In this document: piece after piece, positions 35,878-49,851 of the stretch
Position numbering within the stretch: position 1 is the stretch's first letter
Layout of the letters: each line of letters begins with the position of its first letter
DNA from: Leuctra nigra
Lineage: Eukaryota > Arthropoda > Insecta > Plecoptera > Leuctridae
Reading direction: 5' to 3'
NCBI GenBank assembly: GCA_934045905.1
Contig: OW203764.1
Location: forward strand, 23,858,954-23,922,953
DNA length: 64,000 nucleotides
Translations under genes and position numbers: made by a program
Notes under the pieces: model-generated
Database searches by the model: none
Told to the model about the DNA's origin: nothing
Seen by the model: the letters and a program-made list of their open reading frames with translations, nothing else

Positions 35878-38800
35878 TAATTGAAATGATAGAATCAATT
35901 ATTGTGATTATTCCCGGAGCGAAGTTTGCTAATTCAGTGAAGAGTTTTTAACTCGGTCGTTGGCGGCGCCACTAACTCGCGTCATTAGTACCAAAGAGGA
36001 GAGCTCAAACTCTGTGAGAATGAAGATAAGTTTCCCGAGACTTTCACCGCCTTGTTGACTTCGCACAGAACTTGCTCGATCAGCTTTTCCCAAATTATAC
36101 CATTTTATACCTTCCAAAGTCGTGGAGCAGGCATATCGAAAATGCTTCAACTCTGGACCAAGTGAAAGCTCATTTTCATATAACTTTCCCCTCTAGAAAC
36201 TCTGTAACAGCAAATTGTATGAATATTGGTACATTTCTCATTCCTATTTCAGTACTCTTCCACAAATCATTGTCCAGCCATACGTATTCAGCATATTATT
36301 GGACCTAATGCAAATCACACTATTCTGTATTCTCTAAAGCATCTGTAATAAAGTATAAAGTTTCCAAAAATTATACTCTAAAATTGGGCACAAATTGCTT
36401 CTAATGATCTAATGAGATCAAATATTAAAAAAGGATGATCATCCAATTAGGGTACTGTTTAATACCAAATGATGCAATTTGTTGATAGATAAAAAAAACG
36501 GTGAGATTGTAAAGTTGCACATCATTTCAACCGACAACTTTTGCATTTTCATAATATGACGTTTCTTCTTGTAATAGCTTCCAGAACATAATATTATGTG
36601 AGTATGAATTATTCATTGATTTTTTATAGTTTAGCCAAACTCATATTGTCCCGACCTTCGACTGCTTCGCTTATAGAAAAATCGCCACGACATTAGGATT
36701 CGATAAACAATCATCTATGGAAATAAGAGTAGGCAAATATCCAAGTGAGAATGCGCCTCCAGTGAGGTGTAATAGTCTAATAGATATCCTAGTAACAGCT
36801 AATCACACCTGCCAAACCAGTTTGAATGAACGTCTAGATGCAATCAGGCGAGGTGATTGATGTGTATTTGTTTCTACCTGTGGATTCTGCTGGCTGCTGT
36901 CCCACTGAGTGACATCCAACGCAGCACGAGCAGCGCCGCCCACTTCATTGTCATTCGGAGCTGTGCAGATATCAGCTGATCACGAGATGTCAATAATGAT
37001 GAGTACTTTTTCATGTGATGGGTTTTTAATGACGTTAATGGAGGTACAGGAGAATTGGAAAATCAAAATTGAATAGAGTATAATATCCGATGAGTAAATA
37101 ACAATAAATTGATATCGAACTGTATGAAGATAGTTTAAGTTTACCTACAGATCTCCGTGCTACAGAAAGACAGACAGCAAAAAGGAATGTGGCAGACAGA
37201 TACTTTACATTCTATAATTTATTTTATATAGTACCTATTGGGATAATATTATAAATTAAGGGGAAGGACCAGCTGACTGCTCCTAGAGAATCAGCCCTAA
37301 TTGCTATTGTAGGCGGGGTTTTTAAAGGTAAATAAGGCGGGATCAGATTTGGCGACGAATTTGTTGTCATTACTGTGATTGGTCTAGCTGGGAACAATGT
37401 TTGATATGAATGTTTTCTTCCGACTTTAGTTCCCATGCAAAAAATGTAAACAGAAGTGAGATCTGATACCCCGAGTATTGTTGTTATGATCGCTGGGTCC
37501 AGACTGGTTACCAACTCAAATGACATCATTAGCATCACTTTCACAACACGAACAAAATCATCGAGGATCAAGAATAATCACACGCAATAAAGTGTTCAAC
37601 ACTTATCTAATAGATTCAAAGATTGCAAATCCTTTTATTGATTTTTATTCCAACCATTATAACGGCGATATATGACACTGATCTTATTTCACCACCTGAG
37701 AGTATAATGCCATTGGAAAAATTTGTTTACGAATAGGTATAGGTAGTCTCATTTCTCTCTGGGTTCTTTACTAAGAGAATAATATTATCGCAATCAGAGC
37801 AAGAAAATCATTTTAGTTTTTGTGCATGTGGTTCTTGTAGTAGAATGTAGACACTGTCTACTGTCTACTTCTTGTAAGTAGAGAGTAGAAAATACGAAAA
37901 ATAATGAAATAAAGTAATAAAAATACACATGAATATTTCCAGCCTTTCCTCCGGACTATATAAGTGGTATGTTGTGAAATTTATAAATCAATGAATTAGG
38001 TAACACGATGTTGAAATTTTGAAATAATATCATATATTATTTCATTGCTCAAAACTAGTAGAAAAAATCAACAAAAAGTCACACATTTTATATTTTATAT
38101 TTTGAAACCTTTGACACCTACATCGATTTTTTTTTTTTTTAAATGGAATGGTTGGAGTAATGATAACGGTCAATACAACAATTAAATAAATATTCGCCGT
38201 TTGTCTGACAAATCATTGCTATCGGTGACCTAAACCTGTGTTCGGGATTAACGTGTGAAATAACACGTACAATGTATAATTATCATTCAGTTGCTATGAT
38301 ACACATTGCAACCAAAAATATTTCTTTACCTTTATAACATACAGTTTTCAGTTATAAATAATAAAATAGTGCATACAGTAGAGACACACATTGATGTGCT
38401 CTTAGCGAGCGTCGAAATTCATCTAAATTATTCTGCACTAGCAATTGTAGACGGGAAACCTGTTCGACATTGTTGTCACAATGAGAATAAATACACATCG
38501 TGACATAACCTTGCCGAGATTGACTCAAGAATAATAGATAGCCCGAGATGCTACTATTTACAGTGAATTATTATGGATGCTTAGAGAAGTGTTGCCTTTT
38601 CAACAGTCATTCAATTAGCAAAAATATATTTATATCTTCAAAAAAACATAAATATTCAAATTAAAATTAAAAAAATAGCATAAAAAATAATATTAAGTGA
38701 AGTCTTTATTAATACAACAGCGAATTTTCTTATGATAAATTAAATTGTTGGGAAGATTTGTACATGGCTGTTTTGAATATCAACATTCTATGTTTCTGAA

Positions 38801-39478
38801 AATTTTCACTTACATTTTATCAACTTACAATGAAAATTTAATTTTAGGCCATTTCCAATCATTTTAGACGGTATACACTTTATGATATAGATAGATTTTT
38901 ATAAATTAGGTAAGATGATTTAGACAACTCTGAGGTCCGTCTGTCTCCAGTCGTCGTTGATTGTGTAAATGCCGGGGAAACTGATGATTATTGTTGACAT
39001 ACAAACTCTCGCTATCAGTGCACTATTTATATTTCCATGCTGTCTCTTAGGACCCTCCCATCATCCCCTTCCACACCGTTACTGGAACTCCCAGAATGTT
39101 TACTTGCAACTTCAGTCGGTTTCAGTGCCCCTGGTTTTATGCAAAACTCATAACATTAATGGTGTGAGAAAGCAAATTGTGCCTTTACCGATCAAGTTAG
39201 AAAAAAAGTTTCAAGAGCAAAGTTGCTTGAAATTAAATCTAGTTTAAGCGTCGTTGAACCAATTTTTAAAATTATTAGTTTTATTTACTCAATAATTACG
39301 CAACATATAACTACTTATAACTTTAAGGTGATTAAAAATTTCAAATAAGTGGTCAACGCTGCATAATCTGCAATTCATTCTCCACAACTTTGTCGTTTAA
39401 CATCTAGTCTATCTTCAACGAGACGGGGCGATAACTGCTTTCCAGCCGAGGTCCTCATTCAGAGGCTCTTCCTTCCCC

Positions 39479-39537
39479 TTAAGTAACTTACTTAACTTAT
39501 AAACTTAACTTACTTACTTATAAATTAAGTAAGTATG
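39479..39537. repeat. Short AAGTAACTTA/TAAGTAAG palindromic tandem
   Basis: Repeated ACTTACTTA and its complement TAAGTAAGT face each other over about 60 bp and can form a small hairpin. Simple-sequence origin is likely. Confidence 0.7.
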
Positions 39538-40427
39538 TTATCCTCACGTAGAAAAAGTATACACTGATATTATCAAAACATATTTAAAAGTTTATTATCA
39601 TACACTTTTTAGAGAAAAAAAAGAGAATTATCGAAAATACGAAAACCCAAATAACTAATGCAAATTGTTTGCCAAAAGGAAGAGTAGGAAGCATTAGTGT
39701 ACCTAGTCTTTGAGGAAAACTGATTTTCAGACAGTGAGCTTATTGAACCAGAACTGATGCATGTCGGGCAGAACCAAATAGAAATAGTGCTTATTTTGTT
39801 TTCATTGTTTAAATCTTGCACCAACAAAATCCGACACAGTGAGCATTCAATTTAACACCAGAAATCGAAGTACGAGTTGTGAGTTTTCATGACATAAGTA
39901 CTTTCAATTTGCTTTATTTATGGATTCTGTAATGCAGATTAATTCAGTATACGAATTTACATCTTTTTTAGTCAAGTTGAAACCCTGCATAATGTTTTGA
40001 ATATTGATGTTGAACTCATTTAAATCATATCTTTGAGTAATTACAGCCAGCTTTTCTCCGGACAACTCGGGAGCAAAATATTCTCAGAGAGTTAATCACT
40101 TGATGTTGTAAACAAGGCGCCGCCGTTTCCGTAACTTTCAAGTTTTCATTAGCTTCGACGTAAAAAAGATGGCGACTGTTTGTGGAAATTAATTACAACC
40201 TCGGCAATATTTATCGGGCGACATCTGAAACTGACTTGCCAACTCATATTCTACACTAAAATACAGAGACGAAATTAAGAAACAACTGTTAGGAAAATAC
40301 ATTCTCGTATAGTTATTATGGGAAGTAACGAGCGTCGATGTTAAAATTTCAATTACTTGCGGAACGTAAATTCTCCTTTTAACAGCACATCATTATTATT
40401 GCTACTGTGTGTGGCATTTAAAAAGCT

Positions 40428-40439
40428 CCCCCCCCCCCC
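40428..40439 (+). repeat. C12 homopolymer
   Basis: C run followed by more C-rich sequence and, 250 bp on, a CT-rich stretch (40,690-40,730). Confidence 0.95.
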
Positions 40440-41555
40440 TCCCGCCATCAGCCCACCACCCTCTCGTCACCCTTAAAACTTTTCTCAGTTAACGATTAAG
40501 CAAATTAAGTTTTCTTCAAGGGTCTCTCGGTAAGAACTAAGGAATTACTTGCTGGTTCTTTGGGTTTCCTTGCCACTGTTTTGCAATCTGGAATTATTAT
40601 TGTGCTTTGGAAAGTGAAACTTATTAGGAGCAAATCGGGTATAGCCTAATTAACTGAAGAAGTTTGCAAGTTACTTTTTTCATATTTCCCTCCTTCTCTC
40701 TCTCTCCCTCATTTCTCTCTCCCTCTCTTTAATTCAGGATAATCCAATTTATATTCGTCGTCGTATTTCTTGGTGAAACATTTCATTAGGGAATTAACGA
40801 TCAATGCATGTGGCACCTCCGTATAATTTATTATTTTGCAAATAAATTATTAACTACATGAACACCAACAATTACACAAAGTAGAAGTTAATCAAAATCA
40901 GAGGGGCGTGTCTCAAAACACCAATACATTTTATGAAAATATTTCATTTGATTATCCTAAGAAAGTATCTGGTGTAGAAATTATAAGTAGTTTCAGAAAC
41001 ATATCTCAATGACATACATGTTGTAACTGATAATTTGATAACAGAGTGAAAGACACGATCTATCCTAGAAAGATGGTTTAATTGTGGCTTTATAGAACAT
41101 GATATTAAAAGTATAACTATTTGAATGCATATGAAACTAAACTGAGTCAAAATCGTGACGAAAAATTCATGGAAAAATTTACCTACTAAGTACTCTTTTG
41201 TTGGAGCGGAGAGTTTTCATTTGAAATATTTTGTGATAGAAATGTTCACTCAAATCACAGCAAACAATTCGTTTGTGTCCACTGTGCGGTCAAATAGCAG
41301 CTTTGATAACCAAGGCCTCTAGACGTTCTTTAACACATGTTGCAGAACATGTTCTTCACATTTCTTAGCCATTAGTCGAGCCAAATTGACAACGAAATGA
41401 TATGAACCTCCGGCGACTATCAACTGCATTTGTTACATCGACGAGTCGTTTGGCCCGGGGCGTAAAACCCACCCTCTCTTCTAATAGAGTTCACATCGGA
41501 CGGGGTATTTTGACGACGCCGTCGACGACTCTTTGAACGTCATTATCGTTGCTTG

Positions 41556-41578
41556 CAGGTCGTCGTCGTCGTCGCTGG
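41556..41578 (+). repeat. (GTC)n repeat in a CpG-rich pocket upstream of the LINE
   Basis: GTCGTCGTCGTCGTCG in a 250-bp GC-rich stretch (41,440-41,680) that also contains GACGACGCCGTCGACGAC. The LINE starts right after it, so it may be older unique DNA hit by the insertion. Confidence 0.75.
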
Positions 41579-41687
41579 ACCGTCAACAAGGAATCGAGCT
41601 GGCCACTGAGAAGTCGTTACGACGATACGTGAACTTTGCAGCTGGGAGAATTCTTCACTCGGTGCAGCACTTCGTTTTTCATGATTC

Positions 41688-42470
41688 ATGTATCATGAAA
41701 AAAATAAAAAGATAAAAAGATATGGAATGAAGATTAGTAGTGAGAAGAGTGAATATTTGGTTTTGGAGAAGAAGAAAAATGGGCTTGTAAGAAATGGTTT
41801 GAAATTGGATGGAAAAGATATTAAACAAGTAGAAGATTTTAGTTATCTAGGAAGTTTGGTTACAAAAGATGGAAAGTGTTCGAAAGAAGTTAAAAGAAGA
41901 ATACAGAAAGCAGACGGGTTTTATCAAAAAGTTAGAAAATTAGTATGGAATAGGGATTTACCACTTAAATTTAAATTAGTATTATACAAGCAATATTTTT
42001 TACCGATATTATGTTATGGGGCGGTGACGTGGAATTTGGGATGGAAGGAGGAGAGTATGGTACAAGCAGAAGAGATGAAGTTCGTGAGAGGAATGGCAAA
42101 TATATCGATGAAGGAACATGTAAGAAGTATGGTGATAAGGAAGAAGATGGGTGTGGAGAGTGTTGGGTTCAAAATTGGGCGAGAAAGACTGAGGTGGTTT
42201 GGTAAACTTAAGAGAATGAAAGACAGTAGAAGAGCCAAAAGTGAATTTGGAAAGTATGTGGAAGGTAAAAGAAAAGTTGGGAGGCCAAGAGATAGATGGA
42301 TTGAACAGGTGAAAAGAGATGTTGAGGAACGAGGTGAAAGATGGGAAGAAGTTGAAAGGAAACATTTGTGGGAAAATCAAGAATTATGGGAACAAATAGT
42401 TACTAAAGTGGAGGTAGTAGAGGAGGATGAGGATGAAGAAGAAAAAGACGGAGGAGAAGAAGAAGAATAA
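41688..42470 (+). CDS. 5'-truncated non-LTR retrotransposon reverse transcriptase, C-terminal part
   Basis: Open frame of 260 codons that reads like the end of a LINE polyprotein. Homology-like sequence begins about residue 12 with KRYGMKISSEKSEYLVL, the segment that normally follows the catalytic YADD box. YLGSLVTKDG (about residues 53-62) is the RT motif E/thumb region, and LPILCYGAVTWNL (about 105-117), QAEEMKFVRGM (about 126-136), RLRWFGKLKRM (about 167-177) and GRPRDRWIEQVK (about 198-209) are the usual C-terminal landmarks of insect RTE-like elements. The endonuclease domain and the catalytic half of the RT are absent, so it cannot be active. The first ATG is probably fortuitous; the real coding sequence was cut off by 5' truncation. 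The last 20 or so residues are an acidic Glu/Asp run encoded by a purine-rich simple repeat. RTE-like is my assignment from motif memory; the clade could be different. Confidence 0.85.
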   Translation: MYHEKNKKIKRYGMKISSEKSEYLVLEKKKNGLVRNGLKLDGKDIKQVEDFSYLGSLVTKDGKCSKEVKRRIQKADGFYQKVRKLVWNRDLPLKFKLVLYKQYFLPILCYGAVTWNLGWKEESMVQAEEMKFVRGMANISMKEHVRSMVIRKKMGVESVGFKIGRERLRWFGKLKRMKDSRRAKSEFGKYVEGKRKVGRPRDRWIEQVKRDVEERGERWEEVERKHLWENQELWEQIVTKVEVVEEDEDEEEKDGGEEEE

Positions 42471-42670
42471 GAAGAAGGAGAAGAAGAACAAGAAGAAAAA
42501 AGGAAGGAGGGGAGGAGGATGAGAAGGAAGACAAATGTGACAGGCCTGGCTAGCCGGCATTACTAAATGTATTTAGCCTATAAGAAATTTTTACTCTACC
42601 TAGTGTGGAATTAAGTGTTTATAAATGTAAATAAATATGTGATAATAAAAAAATAAAAATAAAATAAAAA
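41700..42670 (+). mobile_element. 5'-truncated LINE (RTE-like non-LTR retrotransposon)
   Basis: The RT fragment is followed by a stop, a purine-rich tract, about 100 bp of ordinary AT-rich 3' UTR with an AATAAA near 42,630, and then an A-rich tail of AAAAT-type units (about 42,641-42,670). A truncated 5' end plus an A-rich 3' tail is the expected product of target-primed reverse transcription. I could not find a convincing target-site duplication; A-rich sequence lies at both ends (AAAAATAAAAAGA near 41,700), so the exact limits are approximate. Confidence 0.7.
42409..42532 (+). repeat. Purine-rich GAA/GGA tract at the end of the LINE ORF
   Basis: About 120 bp of nearly pure purine on the plus strand (GAGGA, GAAGAA, GAAGGAG units) spanning the last codons, the stop codon and the start of the 3' UTR. 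It encodes the Glu/Asp tail of the RT fragment and probably grew by slippage, either in the element or after insertion. Confidence 0.8.
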
Positions 42671-43796
42671 TGTATTCAAAACGTATTTTATTGGCTACGT
42701 TTTTGTAGCTCGAACAGTCAGCTCAAATTTAAAAAAAATATTGCAAAAAATTGTGTTCAATTTTATTTTTAATCCAAGATGTTTGCAGGAATTGTCAAGA
42801 GACAAGATTTTGATAACGAGAAGGTAAATTTGTTTTTTAAATAGACGAATTCAGATATTTCAGATGATAGTGGAAAAGCAATTGACGGACAGTATAGGAA
42901 GAAGATAGTCTTGAGATCCAGCATTTGCCACTTACTTGGGGAAGCCACAATAAACACCAATTATGAAATACTTACGTTTATTTGATTTTTTACCCGAGTT
43001 GTAAGATAAGGCTATTGTGTAACTTATCTTAATGCTTCGTCGAACAATATAAATTTGTTTAATTGGTCGGTCGAGAACGATATTTTGAATATCTTAGAAG
43101 ACGTAGCATTCAGAAAATAGAGCATTACAATCACAAATATGCACTCTTGTTTTCAGATGTATCTTTGACCCTCTAGATATTTCTCAAACTGCATACGATT
43201 ATGCAAGGCTGAGTGGTTTAAATGGTCATGTTTCAATAAAAAGTAACTCACTTCTGTGCTGAAGATCTCTTCAAAAGAACTCAAGTTAAAGTACAGAAAC
43301 GGTAATCAAGATTTGTCGCTGCTTTTATCCTTTTAATGAAGACAGAAACTTGAAACAAGTTAACCTTTTAACCAAGTACCGCGCAATGCTTTTAGTAGCA
43401 TACGTCTTCTTGAGGTTGCAGAGATGCTTTAGGGACGTACACAAAAGACAGAATCCACAAATGGTACCTGCTTATAGGCCACAGAACTCTCAAGATGTTA
43501 TCCTAGGGAAACTTGATATTGTATTTTGTAATTTGCTGAAAAGACGACTGCAACAAAGCAGCACTGAGACTGTGAGCTTATTTCCTCCATCTCAAGAAAA
43601 TTATATAATTAAGCGAGCGTCTCTTAATTGACTTAATGGCATCACCTCGGCTTCTTGCTTTCCTTTTTTATTGGTGGTCGCAGTTTTAGTCAATTAGCAG
43701 TCTGGTTACAAAACTAAACATAACAAGAACACAATGCTGTACACACCTGAAGTCAATATATTACAAAGTGACACATTTGAAATCGAAAGTATTCAT

Positions 43797-43896
43797 TAGC
43801 TAACAGACTGTTAGTGCTGTCTTTCAAGGTTTGTCATCGGTTGTCGTGGTTTTAAACTAAACAATAGATTAACAGAGTATTGAAACATCGGTCCTA
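43797..43896 (+). mobile_element. Degraded Harbinger-like MITE (possible copy 4)
   Basis: The right end TTAACAGAGTATTGAAACAT followed by CGGTCC matches the TIR of copies 1-3, and GTCATCGGTTGTCGTGG resembles the inner GGCATTGGTTGTTGTCATG. The left end is not recognisable and no target duplication was found, so this is either an old decayed copy or a partial one. Confidence 0.4.
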
Positions 43897-46125
43897 GCTG
43901 ATTAACCTACTTCTTACAAGAGTATATTTATTGTAAAAAAAAACTGGTCACACTAAAATCAACATTTTAATAGATTATTTTGATTCTGAATATATTTTCC
44001 TATTTCTGATTGTGTATGGATTCTCGAATTACTGCACGTGCCACTTTATACCATACTATATTCTTTTTCATCATAGTTCAATTATATACTCCTCAAGTTT
44101 AATGCGGAAAGAAAACCCACGAGTAGAGTAAAATTAATTTGGCTTAAAGTAAGCTCGTTATTATTTTCTTGGAAGACAGAAGACTCGGATCGGATTTTAC
44201 TTTGTATGGATTAATCCGCGACTCAACTAACATTCTCTTGTTGAGAAGATGAACAAGAACGCTCTATTGTACTTTATTGAGACTCTGCTCCTCATCTGAT
44301 GGGAGCTCGGATTGCATGATTACTGATCTACATAACTTAGCGGGGATTAAGTTTGATCAATTCCTCGAGATTCAAGGAAGAGGTGTATTAAAGTTATTGT
44401 TGTGTTTCAAAACATGAGAAGTAATATTGAAATGAACATCAACAACCAGACCCAGGTTCGATTCCCTTCAAGGAGCCATCCTGAAATTGTCGTAAAATCT
44501 GAAGATTAAAAAGTATTATCATTTTATTACAAAAGCATACTGTATTTTTTTATCACTGACGAATTTTCTACTTCCTAAAAATAATCATTTATTTATTTTT
44601 ATCATTAGATTTAGATTAAATAGCAATTTATAATTCTGATTATATCAGCTAGTTATTGTACCATCCGCTTGGCAGAAGTTATCAGGAAATTAATTTGAAA
44701 ACTATTTGGGATTTTATTACAAACTAGAGGGTCCCGTCATGTATAACATGACCAATGCGCACCAGTGAGGTATGCATAAATATTAAATATAAAAAGACAG
44801 CAATATTTGTCAGCAGATTGTGCGTCGTTAATACACACGTTACGTAATTAACAGACCAAATGCCCAACAAAATACGTAAATGAGGTACGAAGGAATGCAA
44901 TTTAATCATACCTATTATGGTAAATCAATTACATAAGTCTTCAAATGTAAACCATGACCATGAGTATAAGTAAGAAAATTAAGAAAATGTATAGTGTCAT
45001 AATGCGCCGTTAAAATAATAGGTGAAGTTGATATCGTGACCCGATACACACGACACATTCTTTATTTGTGATACCAAACCAATTCATAGTTTGCACGTGA
45101 CATCATCTCATTGTTGAGAGGCCATATTGGTGTAACGTGTCAGAACGGCTGTCAATCTGTGTTTCGGTATTGTGGTGATATAATGGTTACCTGTGCAATA
45201 AACTGCAGAAGAAATTCTTATGGGTATAAAACCACCTCATATACCAAATATCTTTGATTAACCGCTTATAATTAGCATTAATCGACTTGACATCTGTAAA
45301 ATGGTTGAAATTTACTTTTTTACATTGTTGATGAAAAACAAATGAAGCTCGTGCAAACTATGAATGCATGGTGAGCTTCATTATATCCGTTTCTCTGAGG
45401 TCAGAGGTAGGTATAAGAGCGGAAGGCCATATGTTTTGGATATCTCAGTGCACACTTTTGGAATGGTAATCAAGCTCTATAAGTACCTAACATTGGACTG
45501 ATGTTAACAAATACAGTTTTTTGAAGTATAGGTACCCTTACAGAAGGCCCATGTCACCATTACAAATATGATTGGATGAAGAATTCAGCTCAGAATTACT
45601 GGTTATTGAGATCACTTTAAGAATCATTAAAATTGACTTCCGCCCATCTGCCTCTAAGGTACCTATCAGTATGCAATGTAAAAATTTAAGCATTGATGTT
45701 TGAAACATTACCAACAGTAACTTGACGTCGTTTACATGACTCAATACACACCACTCTTAGTAAATAAGAAACGAAGGAAAATTATTTCCCAAGAAAATGT
45801 ATAATATAACTCCATCGACTTTGGTTTGATCATGTTCACGGCCTACGAAATTCAGAGCAAGAGAAAATAAGAAAAATAACATTTGAAGTTTCTTGCCGAG
45901 ATGACGTTTTTAATGTCATGTGCTGGTTTAGACCGTATTAGTATCTTATTATGAATTTATTATAATTACAAAAGGATAAGGTGCTCGTCTTAGGTGAGTT
46001 TCGGTTATTAATTTTTTCACAAAAGGCAGAAGATGTAATTTTAGACATGATGGCAATAAAACGCCTCCATCTTAGTTAGAGTTTTCAATAAATACCAATG
46101 TCAAATCGAAGCGCGCAACCGTTCC

Positions 46126-46152
46126 TGACAGACAGACAGACACACAGACAGA
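46126..46152 (+). repeat. (GACA)n microsatellite
   Basis: GACAGACAGACAGACACACA followed by GACAG. A complementary CTGT run sits in the 63.7-kb element, but the sequence around the two does not otherwise match. Confidence 0.8.
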
Positions 46153-49100
46153 ACTGGGTAACTATAATTTTATTACAAATAGCCAAAAATTTGGGTCCTT
46201 TCACTAAGTATCTAACTTATCAATTTACATTATTAACCAATTTTCACAAATTATTAACACAATTTGAAATATGAGAAGTATATGAGTAAGTTACAGGTTA
46301 CTAAAACGTTTTTAAGGTAATTGCTCAATGACAATGATTATCATTCAAATAACGTTTTCCTATTCTAATCCCACTCATCAGAGTAGAAACAACACTTGCC
46401 CATGTTGTGCTCAAACCGCCGACATTTTCATGCGAAACGTGTAAAAACGCAGAATTACGTGTATTACTCGCTGCGATGTTTTGTGAAAATAGAATCATGC
46501 TAGTAAAAAGGTATGTTCTACTTCAAAAAATCACCCTTATCTTTCATAAATATGAATCTGATATTTTTCCAGGAAAACGATACTGTCAGTCAGCAATGAT
46601 GATTGTGTTGTTATTAAAAAAATCAAACACATGAAAAAAGCAATCAACTTCCCTATTTGAATTTGTATCAACATGTATCTGAATAATTATTTACTCGACT
46701 TTTTTTCTGAGAACCAATATATTTTGCCTTCAGGTTGTCTTCTGCTCCAGCGGTTGATTATAAGCTATTGTCTCTGAGGTATTTGCCCACTTCCGCGCTT
46801 TTGGTGATCCTAAAAAGGGCGTTGCGGATGTTCTGGTGGAGGTGATGTGAATGATGGAGACAGACAGTGCTTCTCACTCACCCGACCCGACTCACTCACT
46901 CACTCACCCAAGTAGTAGTAATGAACTCCAAGACAGAAAGAACACATTAAAAATTGAAGTTTTCTAAGTCCAGCGTTTTCCTTCTCAACTCGATCGACTT
47001 CACGCCTGAAGATCGCAACAAACAGAGCAAGATGTCTGTTTAAAAGTTTAAATCAGTTTAAATCTTTTCAATGGCTGTCCCCTCATTAACGAAGTTTCTT
47101 CAAACATCTTGGATTGTCGATGTAACAGATACTCGGGAAATCGCGAATCCACATCACATTTTCTACTTTTCCTATTCGACATTTGATATTAATATCACAA
47201 TAAACCGGAGATTACTATAACGTAACAGCCAATCAGATCTCTCGGCCGGCCAATCACGAGCTGGTTCAACCGAGCGAAATGTTTCATCTCTGGAATTCTT
47301 TTTTTCTCCATGAAAACGAAGTTGGACTCGTCGATTGCGGCTTGATTGGCGGATGTCGAGGCTTCGGGCAAACTGAAATTCAGCGCGGGAACAATTCAAC
47401 TAGTAAATAAATAATTCATTCGAATTGATCCGCGGCTGGAGCAGACAACTATCCTGAAATACTTATCAGAATGGAGCGAAACCAACTACAGTAGATTGGT
47501 TGATTTATAATATAGTTCCTTTTACTGCACTCTCTGTTACAAGTCTTAGCTGCTTTTATCTCTTCGTGATTGATTGACTGAATCTATTTAAAAACTATTG
47601 GAAACTGGTGTGGTGTGTTCTAAAGCATCGAAGTTCAATTGCATTACTTCCAGTTGAACTGAAACTCTCATGCATTCTTTGTGCAGCATCCTTGCACCTT
47701 ATCAATGGATAATCTCTCGTATTCCCTGAACATTTCGTCTAGAATTTCCCAAGAGTTGAAAAACATTTTGAATAATACATTTTTCTTGTGTGCCCTTTTC
47801 ATGGATGAATCACTTGTTTTCTGTCTTGAATTTCCTTGTTTTCAATTAGCATCAATTTATTAAGTTTCTTGAGAAATGCATTTTATTTCTGTACCTCAGA
47901 GGTAGAAGTCCTGAAGTCAATTCAATGATTCTTGAGGTGTATTCAAAAGCCAGCAATTCTGCGTTAATCGAATCATATTTGTAATGGTGACATGTGTCAT
48001 TTTGTAACATACATGTCACATGTAACATGTCATTTTGTATATACTTACTGACTTCAGTCAAATGGCAATTCATAATGCTTGATTACAAGATTCCATAAGT
48101 GTGTAACGCAAAATCTAGAAAATTGACATCTGGATTTCAACCTCTTAGGTACCGATTTAATATCGCTAATAAAATAAAACACTAACTTAATATTTGAAGA
48201 TAATTATTCTATCTTCTTGATCAGGTGGCAATTGTATTATTTCTTACAAACAATATATGAGCAATTTCACTTCCTATAATATAATGAAAATCAGACAGCA
48301 CAGCTTTCGATTAGCTAAGCTATTATTCAAAATGGCCTCCATCTCATTATCTAGTCTATTACAGCTAATAGCGCGCAAGTGATATAATTTGTTGATGAAA
48401 CACCAGCGATTTAGTTCCGCCACCGTTTACCTGAACTACGCCTCTTGCGGTGTGTTTCACATTCGATCCTATCACTCATGTTCTAGTTAACATGTTCCAC
48501 CCCCTCGCACTTATCTTACAGTACTGTGGGAACATCAAGTCGTTCCCTACACGTGTTCCCTATCCCACTTTACCTCCATCTATACACTTCTTCAAGTTGA
48601 AAGTTGCACGCAACTTAAGGGAGGCCCTCTCTCGTTCACATCATCCCCTAACTTCATCCCCATCAGAGGTCTTTATATCGTAGACTCTGCTCTCGTCTCC
48701 CCTCGACAACATTTTGATCCACCGTCTGACACCAAAATGTAATATTGTAATGTGGAGGCAATAATGATCGGAAAAAGCATTTGCATAGTTCAATGGAAAT
48801 TTGAATCTCAGAAATGTGCTCTGATGTGTATTGAAATATTGTGCATCTATGTCTGACTTTCAAAAGCATTTATATTATTGGAATATGTATCCATGAACAG
48901 GGTTTAATAATACAACTGAATATATCAAGAGTATATGTTTTCTCCAGCAATATGATTCAGCAAAAAATGATGACAATTATATGGATTTCACAATAGTTAT
49001 ATACATTTCTTTTGTGCATGTGATACAGTAAACAAAATGAACTATATTAGTAATTGAATACTGAACATGTTTATTCCGTCTATCGAAATACCCAATACTC

Positions 49101-49851
49101 ATCACTGTACTTCGATTTCTAACTTTGAAAACGAAACTATTCTATTAAACACAATCCTGAAATAATTTTCCTCGTTGTTTTCAGTACGTTTGTTACCAAA
49201 TACCCCTGTACTCGACCACGCGACCACAAAGCGTCATTACAACCCCGTTCACCCCTTCCCAAACCCTCCCCCCATTCCACTTATAAGCTCTCGCAACCCC
49301 TCTCAAGCCTAATGGCTGGTTATTAATAATGAATCAATAATAATGGTTCCTTTATGCGGGAGTCTCGCTAGCATCAGGTGTGCACACGAGCTCGAAGTGG
49401 ACTCGAATTACGTGGGTTTAGATTTGAATAATTTTTAATCCAACCTGACGTTAATCATATAGGATTATTATATGGTTAATCCATCTGGAAAATTGTGTCA
49501 GATGGAATTATGTGAGAATAATTGCTGGAGATTTAGATAACCGTAAACCAGTTGAAAAAAAATCACGGAAATATATGTTAGTTGGAAGTAAAATGAAATG
49601 AATAAAGCTTTCTAATGCCTGCCTTATTACTGTGTTCAGAGTCAATATTAGTGAAGGCGAATGAAGATTATGTACCGTGAAATGTGAGTCTAATCTGTAA
49701 TAATCATCTAGTTGCGAAGAAAAAGCGGCTTTTTAGTGAATTGAGATGGACACTGCCTATCATATGACCTTTAGCATTAAACTCAATATAATGTACCACT
49801 TCAATTTACAGCAATTTTAATTTTAAAATTGTATGTCTAAAAAAATCAATT

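Larger units (their letters stand above)
35878..41699. other. Non-coding AT-rich DNA
   Basis: No supported gene. The longest frame (37,224-37,571, minus, 115 codons) shows no domain, and its DNA looks like ordinary intergenic sequence. A CT-rich stretch lies at 40,690-40,730 and a CpG-rich pocket at 41,440-41,680. Confidence 0.6.

Noticed and set aside
37224..37571. 115-codon minus-strand frame
   Set aside because: No recognisable domain, no splice or start context; length is within chance for this much sequence.
42009..42380. 123-codon minus-strand frame and smaller frames over the LINE
   Set aside because: Shadows of the RT coding sequence; composition mirrors the plus-strand codons.
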